DNA of 32,515 nt from Candidatus Paracaedibacteraceae bacterium (GTDB taxonomy: Bacteria; Pseudomonadota; Alphaproteobacteria; Paracaedibacterales; CAIULA01). Location of the stretch: NCBI GenBank assembly GCA_027328625.1, contig DAHVSZ010000006.1:1-32515 (forward strand), read 5' to 3'. The notes below the pieces were generated by a model. That model had not been told where the DNA came from. It was given only the letters and a program-made list of their open reading frames with translations, and ran no database searches. Shown here piece after piece: positions 1 through 9,152 of this stretch. Each line of letters opens with the position of its first letter. The first letter of the stretch is position 1. The translations under genes and the position numbers were made by a program.

Positions 1-1
1 A

Positions 2-229
2 AAAAAGATGGTAGATTGTTATAAATCGATTGATATTGAGATGCATCAAAAAGGATATGGCATGGTGACAAATTCATGCGAGGGGCTGTATATTTTTGAC
101 AATGAAGGTTTAAAATTGTTTCAAGAAATAATGAATGCAATGGACATCCCTGGCCCTAAAGATTTATTTCAAGCTGTTTCTTTAAGGGGTTCTCTTAAAT
201 CGATGTTATTTTTTTGGGAGAAGAGTTGA
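2..229 (+). CDS. C-terminal fragment of an unrecognised protein, cut by the window edge
   Basis: The frame is open from the first bases of the window to a TGA at 227-229, so this is probably the tail of a longer gene starting upstream. An internal ATG at 8 would give 73 residues, but nothing resembling a ribosome site can be judged this close to the edge. The visible part is mixed hydrophilic and aromatic, with no signal peptide, membrane segment or motif I recognise. The next gene starts 6 bases downstream, so it belongs to the same surface-glycan operon. A glycan-assembly role is inferred from position only. Confidence 0.5.
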   Translation, partial: KKMVDCYKSIDIEMHQKGYGMVTNSCEGLYIFDNEGLKLFQEIMNAMDIPGPKDLFQAVSLRGSLKSMLFFWEKS

Positions 230-235
230 CATCTT

Positions 236-1417
236 ATGCCATATATTTTGAAACAAAAAACATTAAACAGCCCAGGAATTATAACTTTCACCCATAATGA
301 AGCCCTTTATGGGCTTCCAAAAAACTCAAAAAAAGTGAAAGAGTTTCTCATTAATTCTCATGAAAAAGGGGAATGGATTTATGGTACCCATGTGCAAGGC
401 GATCTATCATCAATTGATAGCTTCTCTTTAGAGGAGTGGCAATCTTTTATTATGTGGCCAGACAAAAAGGCACATTTTTTAAAAAATGTGCCTGAAGACA
501 AGATCTTAGATTTAAATTGTATTAATTTTATGCCTGTTATATTGGCTAAATATCCTTTTCAGGAAAAAATGTGGGATATAACAATTGTATCTCGAGCCTC
601 AGAAATTAAACGAATTACACCTACTTTATTGCTTGTTAAGAAGCTATTTGAGATAAGGCCTCATTTAAAAGTAAATTTCATTGTGCCTGATTTGCGACAG
701 ATAAAATTTGGAGAAAAGAGCTATTCTATTCAACGGATTGACAGAAACTATTTTGAGTGGCCGAAAAAGATTTTTACAAGTTTGCAATTAAAGAATATTT
801 CTTTTATTTCTAGCTCTCAATTTTCCTTTGGTAATTTTCCATTAAGTGAAGAATTGATGATGGATATAGTTTCAAAAAGTAAGTTTTTGATGCTTAACTC
901 ACATTCAGAAGGAGTTCCACGTGTTATTGCTGAAGCATTTTTACTTGGAACACCTTGTATTGTTTCTAAAAATCTAAAAACTCCACTTTCAGTATATTTT
1001 AATGAGAAAAGTGTTCTGCCTATTGAGGATGACGAAAATTTTGCAGCTATTACAATAAATGAAGCTTTGGATAATTACAGAGACTATAAAATTGATAGAG
1101 AATATTTTGCAAAAATATTTAGTGAATCAGAACACAAAGAACTACTAAAAGAATGGCTCATAAAGAAATTGCAGCAACTTGATCATACAGTTGAGGGCAA
1201 TTGGTTTTTCGATGACTTACATTTGAATTTAGCATGTCATGGTCAAAAGTTCTTTTCTCAGCTAACACATAATGAGAAATTATTTTTTGATTGGTTCGAT
1301 AGAGTGAGTAGTCTACAAAAGTATGATGAGGATAAGTTATTCGACCCTACTTTTACTATAGATGAAGAGAAGACTGGTTTCTTTAAACAATTTATGAATT
1401 TTTTTATAAAACAATGA
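236..1417 (+). CDS. Glycosyltransferase, GT4-like (GT-B fold)
   Basis: This 393-residue protein probably transfers a sugar from a nucleotide donor during surface polysaccharide synthesis in the cytoplasm. The C-terminal donor-binding part has the group 1 signature: a small and Ser-rich patch followed by [12 protein letters not shown] near residues 224-235, giving the EX7E pair E225 and E233, then GTPCIVS. The N-terminal half is divergent and I cannot assign an acceptor. About 100 residues follow the GT domain and match nothing I know. A GGGAG-like ribosome site lies about 15 bases before the ATG. The gene shares ATGA with gmd, so the two are translationally coupled. Confidence 0.75.
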   Translation: MPYILKQKTLNSPGIITFTHNEALYGLPKNSKKVKEFLINSHEKGEWIYGTHVQGDLSSIDSFSLEEWQSFIMWPDKKAHFLKNVPEDKILDLNCINFMPVILAKYPFQEKMWDITIVSRASEIKRITPTLLLVKKLFEIRPHLKVNFIVPDLRQIKFGEKSYSIQRIDRNYFEWPKKIFTSLQLKNISFISSSQFSFGNFPLSEELMMDIVSKSKFLMLNSHSEGVPRVIAEAFLLGTPCIVSKNLKTPLSVYFNEKSVLPIEDDENFAAITINEALDNYRDYKIDREYFAKIFSESEHKELLKEWLIKKLQQLDHTVEGNWFFDDLHLNLACHGQKFFSQLTHNEKLFFDWFDRVSSLQKYDEDKLFDPTFTIDEEKTGFFKQFMNFFIKQ

Positions 1418-2466
1418 CAAAAACAGCATTAATTACTGGCATTACAGGCCAAGATGGGGCATATCTAGCAGAATTGCTCCTTAAAAAAGGATATACCGTT
1501 CATGGCGTAAAGAGGCGTTCGTCTTCTTTTAACACAGAACGCATCGAACATTTATACGCAGATCCGCATTTACCAGGTGGTTCTTTTTTCTTGCATTATG
1601 GTGATATGACCGATGCAACTAATCTTATTCGCTTGATTCAAGAAACCAAACCAACCGAAATATATAACTTGGCAGCGCAAAGCCATGTTCATGTTAGTTT
1701 TGAAACGCCTGAATATACAGCTAACTCGGATGCAATGGGAACTTTGAGGTTGTTGGAAGCGATACGTATATTGGGGATGGAAAAGTACGTTCGTTTTTAC
1801 CAGGCCTCAACTTCTGAATTGTATGGAAAAGTACAAGAAATTCCTCAAAAAGAAACAACGCCTTTTTATCCTAGGAGCCCTTATGCTGCGGCAAAGCTCT
1901 ATGCCTATTGGATAACTGTGAATTATAGAGAAGCCTATAATATGCATGCATCGAATGGGATTTTGTTTAATCATGAAAGTCCTATTCGCGGTGAAACTTT
2001 TGTTACACGTAAAATTACGCGTGCTATTGCTATGATCCATCATGGCCTTCAAGATATTCTTTATTTAGGAAACTTGGATGCTAAAAGGGACTGGGGACAT
2101 GCTCGTGATTATGTTGAGGGGATGTGGAGAATATTGCAGCAAGATCAGCCAGATGATTATGTTTTGGCAACTGGTGAACAGCACTCTGTGCGAGAATTCA
2201 TCGAAAAAGCCTTTAAAATTGTGGATAAAGATGTTATTTGGCAAGGTGAGGGTGTTGACGAGTTTGGGCTTGATCAAAAAACAGGAAAAGTTTTGATTAA
2301 AATTGATCCAAGGTATTTTAGACCAACTGAAGTTGAATCATTGTTGGGCGATCCAACCAAAGCCAAAACAAAATTAGGCTGGCAACACAAAACGACTTTT
2401 CAAGAATTAGTAAATGAAATGGTTGAGGCGGATCTTAAAAAAATTGCGGAGAGCTTGCCTAGATGA
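1414..2466 (+). CDS. gmd: GDP-mannose 4,6-dehydratase
   Basis: Converts GDP-D-mannose to GDP-4-keto-6-deoxy-D-mannose, the first step to GDP-L-fucose and other GDP-deoxyhexoses. The 350-residue length is normal. It is an extended SDR: the NAD(P)-binding [12 protein letters not shown] lies at residues 9-20, the catalytic group is T133, E135, Y157 and K161, and the GMD signature [15 protein letters not shown] covers about 187-200. The position usually Arg in ESPRRGE is Ile191 here. The start codon overlaps the stop of the preceding glycosyltransferase (ATGA), and the stop overlaps fcl in the same way. With fcl and the fused manC domain downstream it forms the GDP-fucose branch. Confidence 0.97.
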   Translation: MTKTALITGITGQDGAYLAELLLKKGYTVHGVKRRSSSFNTERIEHLYADPHLPGGSFFLHYGDMTDATNLIRLIQETKPTEIYNLAAQSHVHVSFETPEYTANSDAMGTLRLLEAIRILGMEKYVRFYQASTSELYGKVQEIPQKETTPFYPRSPYAAAKLYAYWITVNYREAYNMHASNGILFNHESPIRGETFVTRKITRAIAMIHHGLQDILYLGNLDAKRDWGHARDYVEGMWRILQQDQPDDYVLATGEQHSVREFIEKAFKIVDKDVIWQGEGVDEFGLDQKTGKVLIKIDPRYFRPTEVESLLGDPTKAKTKLGWQHKTTFQELVNEMVEADLKKIAESLPR

Positions 2467-3407
2467 CATTTTCTCTGCATGAAAAAAAAATCTGGGTGGC
2501 TGGACACCGAGGAATGGTGGGAAGTGCAGTTGTTAGAGCACTTTCTAGAGAAAATTGTGAAATTTTAACAGTTGATAGAAAGAGTTTAGATCTCACTCGG
2601 CAAGATCAAGTTCACGATTGGTTGGCAGTTCATAAGCCTCACGCAGTCGTATTGGCTGCTGCAAAAGTTGGTGGGATTATGGCTAATAACCAGTATCCAG
2701 CTGATTTTTTATATGATAATTTGATGATAGAAACCAATATCATTCATTCCAGTTATAAGACGGGCGTGGAGAAGCTTTTATTTTTGGGATCATCTTGTAT
2801 TTATCCGCGTAATTGTCCTCAACCTATTAAAGAAGAGTATTTGTTAACGGATAAGCTAGAGCCAACCAATGAATGGTACGCAATTGCTAAAATTGCTGGA
2901 ATTAAGCTTTGCCAGGCTTATTCTAAGCAGCATGGTTGCAATTTTATATCAGCTATGCCAACCAATTTGTATGGGATTGGCGATACTTATTCCTTTGAAA
3001 ATAGCCATGTTATTCCTGCGCTTATCATGAAAATAGATAAAGCGCTTAAAGAGCAAGAAAACGAAGTTGAAATTTGGGGGACAGGGATACCACGCCGAGA
3101 GTTTCTTTATGCAGATGACTTGGCTGAAGCGTTAGTCTTTTTATTAAAAAATTATTCTGATCCTGCTCCAATTAATATTGGGTGTGGCGAGGATGTTTCA
3201 ATTGCTGATCTTGCGATGATTGTTGCGCAAACAATTGGCTTTAATGGCAATTTTAGATTTAATACTGAAAAACCAGACGGAACACCGCGTAAGCTTCTTG
3301 ATGTGACAAGACTGAAAGAATTGGGATGGGTAGCTAAAACATCTTTAGAGGCCGGTCTGAAGTACGCATATCAAGACTATATAAGTAGGTATGGAATTAA
3401 TAAATGA
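2463..3407 (+). CDS. fcl: GDP-L-fucose synthase
   Basis: Epimerises and reduces GDP-4-keto-6-deoxymannose to GDP-L-fucose with NADPH. At 314 residues it has the usual length. Visible motifs are the nucleotide loop GHRGMVG (residues 14-20), GSSCIYP around 109-115 with the active-site Ser, and [18 protein letters not shown] around 133-150 giving Y139 and K143 of the YxxxK pair. The ATG overlaps the gmd stop, and the TGA overlaps the next ATG, so gmd, fcl and the manC fusion are tightly coupled. The product most likely feeds an L-fucose residue into the glycan made by this operon. The symbol wcaG is also used for this gene. Confidence 0.96.
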   Translation: MTFSLHEKKIWVAGHRGMVGSAVVRALSRENCEILTVDRKSLDLTRQDQVHDWLAVHKPHAVVLAAAKVGGIMANNQYPADFLYDNLMIETNIIHSSYKTGVEKLLFLGSSCIYPRNCPQPIKEEYLLTDKLEPTNEWYAIAKIAGIKLCQAYSKQHGCNFISAMPTNLYGIGDTYSFENSHVIPALIMKIDKALKEQENEVEIWGTGIPRREFLYADDLAEALVFLLKNYSDPAPINIGCGEDVSIADLAMIVAQTIGFNGNFRFNTEKPDGTPRKLLDVTRLKELGWVAKTSLEAGLKYAYQDYISRYGINK

Positions 3408-5575
3408 TTTTTCCAGTCATACTCTCGGGTGGATGCGGAAGTCGTTTGTGGCCATTATCTGATATTTCAAAACCAAAACAATTTTTGTCTTTTCCTTCTA
3501 ATTCACCCAGCTTTTTTCAAAAAACAGTTAAGCGTTTATCTGGGAAAGATTATCAAGCACCAATTATTATAAGTGGAGCTTCATACCAAACTTTAGTTGA
3601 GCAGCATTTAAGTGAGATTGAAGCGGAGACGAGTGCGGTTATCTTAGAACCAGTTGCACGAAATACGGCGCCTGCAATTATAGTTTCAGCATTATATGCT
3701 TACTCTAAAGATCCGAAAGCGATTATTTGTGTCTTGTCTTCAGATCATTACATTGATGACGATAAAGCTTTTAACCAAACAATGAAGCAAGCTTTAGAAA
3801 GTGCTCGTTTGGGAAATTTGGTAACATTAGGAATAACACCAACACGTCCAGATACAGGTTATGGCTATATTAAAAAAGGTGAAAAACTAAGCTCTCATTC
3901 TTTTAAGGTTGATGCGTTTAAAGAAAAACCAAAAGAAAAAATTGCGATTCAATATCTAGAGTCAGGTGATTATTATTGGAATAGTGGGATTTTTGTTTTC
4001 CCAGTGCAACTATTTTTGCAAGAATGCAAACGTTTAAAGCCTGAAATGATTGAAAAATGCAGTATGGCTTTAGCAAAAGCAAATACGAAAGATAATGTCA
4101 TTCATTTGGACGCTAATAGTTTTGGTGATATTGAAAGTTTATCGATTGATTATGCAATTATGGAGCACACCAAAAAGGCAGTTATTGTTCCTGCGTCGTT
4201 TGGCTGGAATGACATTGGTTCTTATAAAGGACTCTGGCAGGCTTTAGAAAAAGATCAGGATTTTAATGCAACTGAAGGTTCTGTTGTCTTAGAACAAACC
4301 AAGAGTTGTCTTGTACACAACAATGGCTTACCTGTTGCATTGTTGGGTGTTGAAAACCTTGCTGTTATTTTGACTCCTTCACTTTTAGTGATAACGACTC
4401 TTGAAAAAGCAGGAGATATAAAAAATTTTTCAGCAATAGTTAATGATAAATTCAAACTATTAGAGTCACCACAAAAAAGGATTTGCTTGACGATTCCTTG
4501 TATGGGGGCAGGTGGTGCTGAAAGAGTTATGGCGATCTTAGCAAACGCATGGGTAGTCAAAGGACATTCAGTTTCTTTGATCAGTTATGAGCCAAAGGAT
4601 AAAGATCCATTTTATAAACTGGATGAACGTGTTTCTTATTATCCATTAGACTTATTATCTGAGACAAAATCATTTCCTCAAAAAATACGTGGTTTTTTTA
4701 GAAGAATTCTTCTCCTAAGACAAAAGATAAAATCGATTCATCCTGATATTGTTCTTTCTTTTATGAATACGCAAAATGTGGAAACGTTAATTGCAACCTT
4801 AGGATTAAATTCAAAAGTTTTTGTTTCTGAAAGAGCCAATCCCTATTATATTCCGTTGAACTCTTTTTATAGAATTTTAAGACGTTTAGTGTATCCTTTT
4901 GCGCAAAAAATTATTGTGCAAACCCAAGATATTAGAAATTACTTTTCGAAAGCGCTTCAATCAAAAATTGTTGTTTTACCTAACCCTGTTTCAATTCTTA
5001 AAAAGAAAAGAAAGAAGAAAGCAGCAAAAGATAGGAAAAAGATAATTTCTGTTGGAAGGCTTGAGCCTCAAAAAGGCTTTGATCTTTTAATTCAAGCTTT
5101 TTCAAAAATTAAAGAAGATTTTTCTGATTGGGATCTTTATATATGGGGTGAGGGGACGGAGAGAGGCTTTTTAGAAAGTTTGATAAAATCTAATGGTCTT
5201 GATAAAAGAGTTTATTTGTCTGGAACTCTTCACAATATTGAAGAAGCATTAGAGCAAGGAGATATTTTTGTATGCTCTTCACGATATGAGGGATTTCCTA
5301 ATGCGTTGTGTGAAGCGATGGCTTACGGATTGCCGGTTATTTCTTTTAATTGTCCAAGCGGCCCATCTGAGATAATTCGTCATGAACATGATGGTTTATT
5401 GGTTGGGTGTGAAGATTTAAATTCTTTAAGTCTGGCATTAAGCAAGTTAATAAAAGATAAGGCATTAAGAGAAAATTTGGCTGAAAATGCAAAGCAAATA
5501 TCAGTTCGTTTTGATGAAAACATAATTGTAGATAAGTGGATAAATGTGCTTGCTCAAGACTTTATTCAGATGTGA
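3404..5575 (+). CDS. Fused mannose-1-phosphate guanylyltransferase and GT4 glycosyltransferase
   Basis: One uninterrupted 723-codon frame with two enzymes. Residues 1 to about 350 are a ManC-type nucleotidyltransferase making GDP-mannose from GTP and mannose-1-phosphate: LSGGCGSRLWPLS at 7-19 followed by KPKQF, EPVARNTAPA near 82-91, KEKP near 173-176, YYWNSGIFVF near 190-199 and FGWNDIGSY near 266-274. The mannose-6-phosphate isomerase cupin often found at the C-terminus of ManC is absent. From about 357 to the end is a GT4 enzyme with a MGAGGAERVM opening, SVGRLEPQKGFD near 549-560, and the EX7E pair E629 and E637 in YEGFPNALCEAMAYG. A Lys-rich linker (about 533-545) lies inside the GT part. 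The donor used by the GT domain is unknown; a GDP-sugar is an attractive guess. Confidence 0.92.
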   Translation: MIFPVILSGGCGSRLWPLSDISKPKQFLSFPSNSPSFFQKTVKRLSGKDYQAPIIISGASYQTLVEQHLSEIEAETSAVILEPVARNTAPAIIVSALYAYSKDPKAIICVLSSDHYIDDDKAFNQTMKQALESARLGNLVTLGITPTRPDTGYGYIKKGEKLSSHSFKVDAFKEKPKEKIAIQYLESGDYYWNSGIFVFPVQLFLQECKRLKPEMIEKCSMALAKANTKDNVIHLDANSFGDIESLSIDYAIMEHTKKAVIVPASFGWNDIGSYKGLWQALEKDQDFNATEGSVVLEQTKSCLVHNNGLPVALLGVENLAVILTPSLLVITTLEKAGDIKNFSAIVNDKFKLLESPQKRICLTIPCMGAGGAERVMAILANAWVVKGHSVSLISYEPKDKDPFYKLDERVSYYPLDLLSETKSFPQKIRGFFRRILLLRQKIKSIHPDIVLSFMNTQNVETLIATLGLNSKVFVSERANPYYIPLNSFYRILRRLVYPFAQKIIVQTQDIRNYFSKALQSKIVVLPNPVSILKKKRKKKAAKDRKKIISVGRLEPQKGFDLLIQAFSKIKEDFSDWDLYIWGEGTERGFLESLIKSNGLDKRVYLSGTLHNIEEALEQGDIFVCSSRYEGFPNALCEAMAYGLPVISFNCPSGPSEIIRHEHDGLLVGCEDLNSLSLALSKLIKDKALRENLAENAKQISVRFDENIIVDKWINVLAQDFIQM

Positions 5576-5621
5576 TAGAAGCCGAAGAACCTTATAAGTT
5601 TATAAAAAGGATTTAAAAAAT

Positions 5622-6335
5622 ATGTTACCTAAGTTAATTTTAGATAATGAAAAAAAGCTAGGAGATTTTGGAAAAATTCAATCTGGTTATCCTGTGAATT
5701 TGTGTAAAGAAGAAGTAGCTAGAACATATTTAAATACTTTAAAAGGAAAAAATCTAAAATTTTTAGATGTGGGGGCTGGAGATAAAAAACTAGTTTATCT
5801 ATTAGGAATAAAAAAAAATTTAGAATTCGATGAATCTTTTTATAAGAGAAACCTTGAAGATTTTGATAAAAGATTTGAATATTTCGCATTAGATATTGTT
5901 TCACATAACCAGCCTAATTATATTATAGGGGATGTTTGTGAAGAAAGTTTTATTAATGAGCAATCACAATATATTGGTATTTTTGATGTAATCTATAGTA
6001 ATAATGTTTTTGAGCATTTAAAAAAGCCGTGGATTGCAGCAAGAAACATTTTGAAGCTCTTAAAACCAGGCGGTATATGTATAACAATTGCGCCTTTTTC
6101 ATTGAGGTATCATGAAGTTCCTCAAGATTACTTTCGATATACTCACACTGGACTTGCTTCATTGTTTGAAGACCCAGAGGTAAATATGCTTGTATCTGGG
6201 TATGATCTGCTGGGTAGACGTAATAATTGGCAAGGGAATGGAGATGCAAATGATGTGGTGCCCTTAGATAAGTTTGGAGCTTTTCGGGAAAATTGGTTTG
6301 TGATAACTGTTATACAAAGGAGGGAGAATGCGTAA
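5622..6335 (+). CDS. SAM-dependent methyltransferase (class I)
   Basis: A 237-residue class I methyltransferase. Motif I is FLDVGAG at about 47-53, the acidic region precedes FDVIYSNNVFEHL at 121-133, and LKPGG at 147-151 marks the post-motif typical of Methyltransf_11 and related families. The acceptor cannot be read from the sequence; in this context a sugar O-methylation or chain-capping role is likely. It starts 46 bases after the fusion gene, with AAAAGGA about 10 bases before the ATG, and its 3' end overlaps the next gene by 8 bases. Confidence 0.82.
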   Translation: MLPKLILDNEKKLGDFGKIQSGYPVNLCKEEVARTYLNTLKGKNLKFLDVGAGDKKLVYLLGIKKNLEFDESFYKRNLEDFDKRFEYFALDIVSHNQPNYIIGDVCEESFINEQSQYIGIFDVIYSNNVFEHLKKPWIAARNILKLLKPGGICITIAPFSLRYHEVPQDYFRYTHTGLASLFEDPEVNMLVSGYDLLGRRNNWQGNGDANDVVPLDKFGAFRENWFVITVIQRRENA

Positions 6336-7131
6336 TCTTACAAAAAGATTGAAAGAAGCTAAAAATACCATCTTGGAAGATCTTTATGATGCTGCACGAT
6401 CAAGATCTTTTGTAAGAAGACTTCAATTATCTTCTCAGCAAGAACGGATTTTAAGACAACTACAAGAAAATGGAGTAGCTTTAGTTAAAGATTTTTATCC
6501 ACGTGAACAGTGTGAATTTTTAAAAGAAAAATTAGAAGGTTATCTTAAAGAGGCTCAAGGAGATAAAGATTTTGAATCAGGAGCTTATCTTCGTTATTAT
6601 GACTTTATGGATTACGACCAAGGAGTTAGGCGAATTCATCATGTAGAGAAAGAAATACCTGAATTGGTAGAATTCCGACACAATAAATTTGTATTAGATA
6701 TCGCTAGTGCTTATTTTGGCAAACCAATGTTTAGTCAAATTCTTATTTCTCAACATAATGTGGTAACAAACGGCACAAACCGTTATCATCATGTAGATCA
6801 ATTTGGCAAACAATTTAAATCATTTTTATATTTGGAGGATGTTGATTTAAACAAAGGTCCGTTTACATATATTTTAGGTAGTCATCGCAATCATTATATA
6901 AGATTAAAGAAACAAATAATTGGCAATAAAATTGGAAGTCCAACAAGTTTTTATGAAGAAGATGTTAAAAACATTTTAAATAGAGAAACTGCTTTTTGTG
7001 GAAGCGCTGGGAGTTTACTTTTAGCTGACGTACGAGGAATTCATAGAGGAATGCCGCAAAAAACATCATCACGTTCAATTTTAATGAATTATATTTACCC
7101 GACTCCGGGTGATAGATTTCCAGACAAGTAG
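6328..7131 (+). CDS. PhyH-family Fe(II)/2-oxoglutarate dioxygenase
   Basis: A 267-residue protein of the phytanoyl-CoA dioxygenase family, which hydroxylates or otherwise oxidises small molecules with O2 and 2-oxoglutarate. The facial triad is visible: H155 and D157 in YHHVDQ, H239 in RGIHRGMP, with R249 in SSRSILMNY placed to bind 2-oxoglutarate. GPFTYILGSHR (about 177-187) is the usual strand pair between them. The start is fixed by a strong AGGAGG five bases before the ATG, inside the preceding methyltransferase, so the two genes overlap by 8 bases. Substrate unknown; in surface-glycan clusters such enzymes are suspected of modifying a sugar or its substituent. Confidence 0.82.
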   Translation: MRNLTKRLKEAKNTILEDLYDAARSRSFVRRLQLSSQQERILRQLQENGVALVKDFYPREQCEFLKEKLEGYLKEAQGDKDFESGAYLRYYDFMDYDQGVRRIHHVEKEIPELVEFRHNKFVLDIASAYFGKPMFSQILISQHNVVTNGTNRYHHVDQFGKQFKSFLYLEDVDLNKGPFTYILGSHRNHYIRLKKQIIGNKIGSPTSFYEEDVKNILNRETAFCGSAGSLLLADVRGIHRGMPQKTSSRSILMNYIYPTPGDRFPDK

Positions 7132-7148
7132 AGTAGAGAGAGGAAAAA

Positions 7149-8057
7149 ATGGATTTAGAAACCTTTACAAAAACCAAGAAGCATGATGCAGCAGATGGTG
7201 TTTATATTATTGCTGAAATTGGTATTAATCACAATGGAGATTTAGACATTGCTAAGCAATTAATTGATATGGCAAAAATAGCTGGTTGCGATGCAGTTAA
7301 ATTTCAAAAAAGAACAATTGATATTGTTTATACACCTGAGTTATTAGCATCATTTAGAGAAAGCCCTTGGGGTACTACACAGCGTGCACAAAAAGAAGGT
7401 CTTGAATTTGGTAAAGCAGAATATGATGAAATCAATCGTTTTTGCAAGGAAGTTGGTATTGATTGGTCCGCTTCAGCATGGGACATTGAAAGTCAAAAAT
7501 TTCTAGCACAATACAATTGTCCTTTCAATAAAGTTGCTTCAGCTATGATAACTAATTTACCTTTTCTTGAGACTGTAGCTGCTGAAGGCAAAGTGACTTT
7601 TGTTTCAACTGGTATGAGCACATATGAAAACATAGACAAAGCGGTGGCCATTTTTAATAAGCATAATTGCCCATTTATATTACTTCATACAGTTTCAACA
7701 TATCCTTCTAAAGAAGAAGAGCTGAATTTACGTTGCATCCAAACTCTTCAGCAAAAATATAGTGTGCCGGTGGGATATAGTGGGCATGAGGCATCTGTCT
7801 CTCCATCTTTAGTTGCAGTAATGCTTGGTGCAGTCGCAATTGAGCGCCATATTACATTAGATCGTGCAATGTATGGAAGTGACCAAGCTGCCTCACTAGA
7901 AAAAGATGGACTTGAGCGTTTGGTTGGCATGATTCGTAAAATTCCAGTTGTGCTTGGTGATGGAGTAAAACGCTTTGAAGAGCGTGAACAACAAGTTGCT
8001 AAAAAATTAAGATACTGGGAAGAAGAAACTCCTAAGCTAAAGGTTGTTGGGGCTTAA
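7149..8057 (+). CDS. NeuB-family ulosonic acid synthase (N-acetylneuraminate synthase-like)
   Basis: Condenses phosphoenolpyruvate with an aldose to build a 3-deoxy-ulosonic acid in the cytoplasm. This 302-residue TIM-barrel protein has IAEIGINHNGD at 21-31, KFQ at 51-53, HTVSTYP near 180-186, GYSGHE at 209-214 and ERHITLDR at 232-239 followed by GSDQAASL. Classical NeuB, LegI and PseI proteins are about 335-350 residues because of a C-terminal SAF (antifreeze-like) domain; that domain is missing, as the protein ends about 60 residues after the barrel motif. Ribosome site GAGAGAGG precedes the ATG. The cytidylyltransferase starts in its stop codon (TAATG). Exact sugar product not determinable. 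Confidence 0.88.
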   Translation: MDLETFTKTKKHDAADGVYIIAEIGINHNGDLDIAKQLIDMAKIAGCDAVKFQKRTIDIVYTPELLASFRESPWGTTQRAQKEGLEFGKAEYDEINRFCKEVGIDWSASAWDIESQKFLAQYNCPFNKVASAMITNLPFLETVAAEGKVTFVSTGMSTYENIDKAVAIFNKHNCPFILLHTVSTYPSKEEELNLRCIQTLQQKYSVPVGYSGHEASVSPSLVAVMLGAVAIERHITLDRAMYGSDQAASLEKDGLERLVGMIRKIPVVLGDGVKRFEEREQQVAKKLRYWEEETPKLKVVGA

Positions 8058-8776
8058 TGACAGGTAGAGTTGGGATAATTGTTCAAGCCCGTATGGGGTC
8101 TACACGATTGCCAGGGAAATCTCTTATGCCTCTGGCAGGAGAGCCTTTGGTTGGTCGAATTTTAGAACGTCTTAAACGAACTAACCGTTCGGATAGGATT
8201 ATCCTAGCTATTCCTAACAAAAGTTCTGATGATCCACTTGAAGCTTTGGGAAAAAAGTGTGGCGTTGAGGTTTTTCGTGGATCAGAAAACAATCTTTTAG
8301 ATCGTTATTATCAGGCGGCTTGTGAATATGGCTTAGAAACTGTAATTAGATTCCCTGCTGACAATCCTGTGCCTGAACCAGAAGAAATAGACAAAATTAT
8401 TGATTATCATCTAAATAATGAGTTTGATTTTTGTTCGAATCTCTCTCAAGTTTTTAAGAATGAGTATCCTGATGGTATTGGGGCAGAGGTCTTTAATTTC
8501 AAGAAATTAGAGTTTTTTTGGAAAAATGAAAGAGACCTAGAAAAGTTAGAACATGTTCATTTGAATTTTTTTAATTACAAGTCGCAGACATCTGAGCCTG
8601 GAATTAAGGTATCAACGATACCATGCCCTAAGGATTTTTCAAAACCAGAGGTTATCCTAGATGTAAATACGCCTGAGGATTATAAATTTATGAGTGCTTT
8701 GTATGATGCTCTGTATCCTAAAAACCCATTATTTCATATCACTGATATTTTAAATTGGTTGGATACAAAGCGTTAA
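8057..8776 (+). CDS. SpsF-type cytidylyltransferase for an acidic sugar
   Basis: A 239-residue nucleotidyltransferase of the SpsF / CMP-Kdo and CMP-neuraminate synthetase group. The N-terminal loop QARMGSTRLPGK (10-21) is the signature that binds CTP, and RFPADNP near 98-104 supplies acidic residues where Mg and nucleotide bind. FRGSENNLLDRY near 73-84 is also typical of SpsF proteins. It most likely activates the product of the NeuB-family gene as a CMP-sugar. It overlaps that gene by one base, strong support for a shared pathway. A free-standing 34-base gap follows before the HAD gene. Confidence 0.85.
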   Translation: MTGRVGIIVQARMGSTRLPGKSLMPLAGEPLVGRILERLKRTNRSDRIILAIPNKSSDDPLEALGKKCGVEVFRGSENNLLDRYYQAACEYGLETVIRFPADNPVPEPEEIDKIIDYHLNNEFDFCSNLSQVFKNEYPDGIGAEVFNFKKLEFFWKNERDLEKLEHVHLNFFNYKSQTSEPGIKVSTIPCPKDFSKPEVILDVNTPEDYKFMSALYDALYPKNPLFHITDILNWLDTKR

Positions 8777-8810
8777 ATTATCAAAAGAAAATTAAAGATA
8801 AGAGTTATTA

Positions 8811-9152
8811 ATGACAGTTTACTGTTTTGATATTGATGGTACTATTTGTACGAACACGGAAGGAGTTTATGAAAGTGCTCAGCCACTTTTAGGGACTGTT
8901 AATTTGGTCAATTCTTTGTATGAGCAAGGTCATTATATTATTCTGCAGACAGCAAGAGGTTCTTCAACAAAGATTGATTGGAAACCTCTGACTGAAAGTC
9001 AGCTTAAAAAATGGGGATTGAATTATCATGAACTTCACTTTGCAAAACCAACTGCTGATGTTTACATTGATGATAAAGCAATTAATGCTTTCCAGTGGCA
9101 TGCATTACAACTAGATCCTATTAAAATTTTGGAGTCCCATAAGAATGTCTGA
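8811..9152 (+). CDS. Small HAD-superfamily phosphatase
   Basis: A 113-residue capless HAD protein with all four motifs: FDIDGTI with nucleophile D7 and D9, TARG with T47, K79 in AKPTADVYIDD, and the acidic pair D87-D88. This is close to the small capsule-biosynthesis phosphatases (EcbF/BcbF type). By analogy with KdsC in Kdo synthesis and NeuB-9-phosphate routes, it may dephosphorylate the ulosonic acid phosphate or a phosphorylated aldose precursor; this is inference from position. The 3' end overlaps the aminotransferase by 8 bases. Confidence 0.8.
   Translation: MTVYCFDIDGTICTNTEGVYESAQPLLGTVNLVNSLYEQGHYIILQTARGSSTKIDWKPLTESQLKKWGLNYHELHFAKPTADVYIDDKAINAFQWHALQLDPIKILESHKNV

Noticed and set aside
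1807-2277. Antisense frames inside gmd
   Set aside because: They lie wholly under a clear gmd reading frame and have no recognisable motif or ribosome site.
4440-4490. Possible frameshift or misassembly joining manC and a glycosyltransferase gene
   Set aside because: The frame is continuous, and both domains are complete with a plausible linker, so a true fusion is the simpler reading. Read data would settle it.
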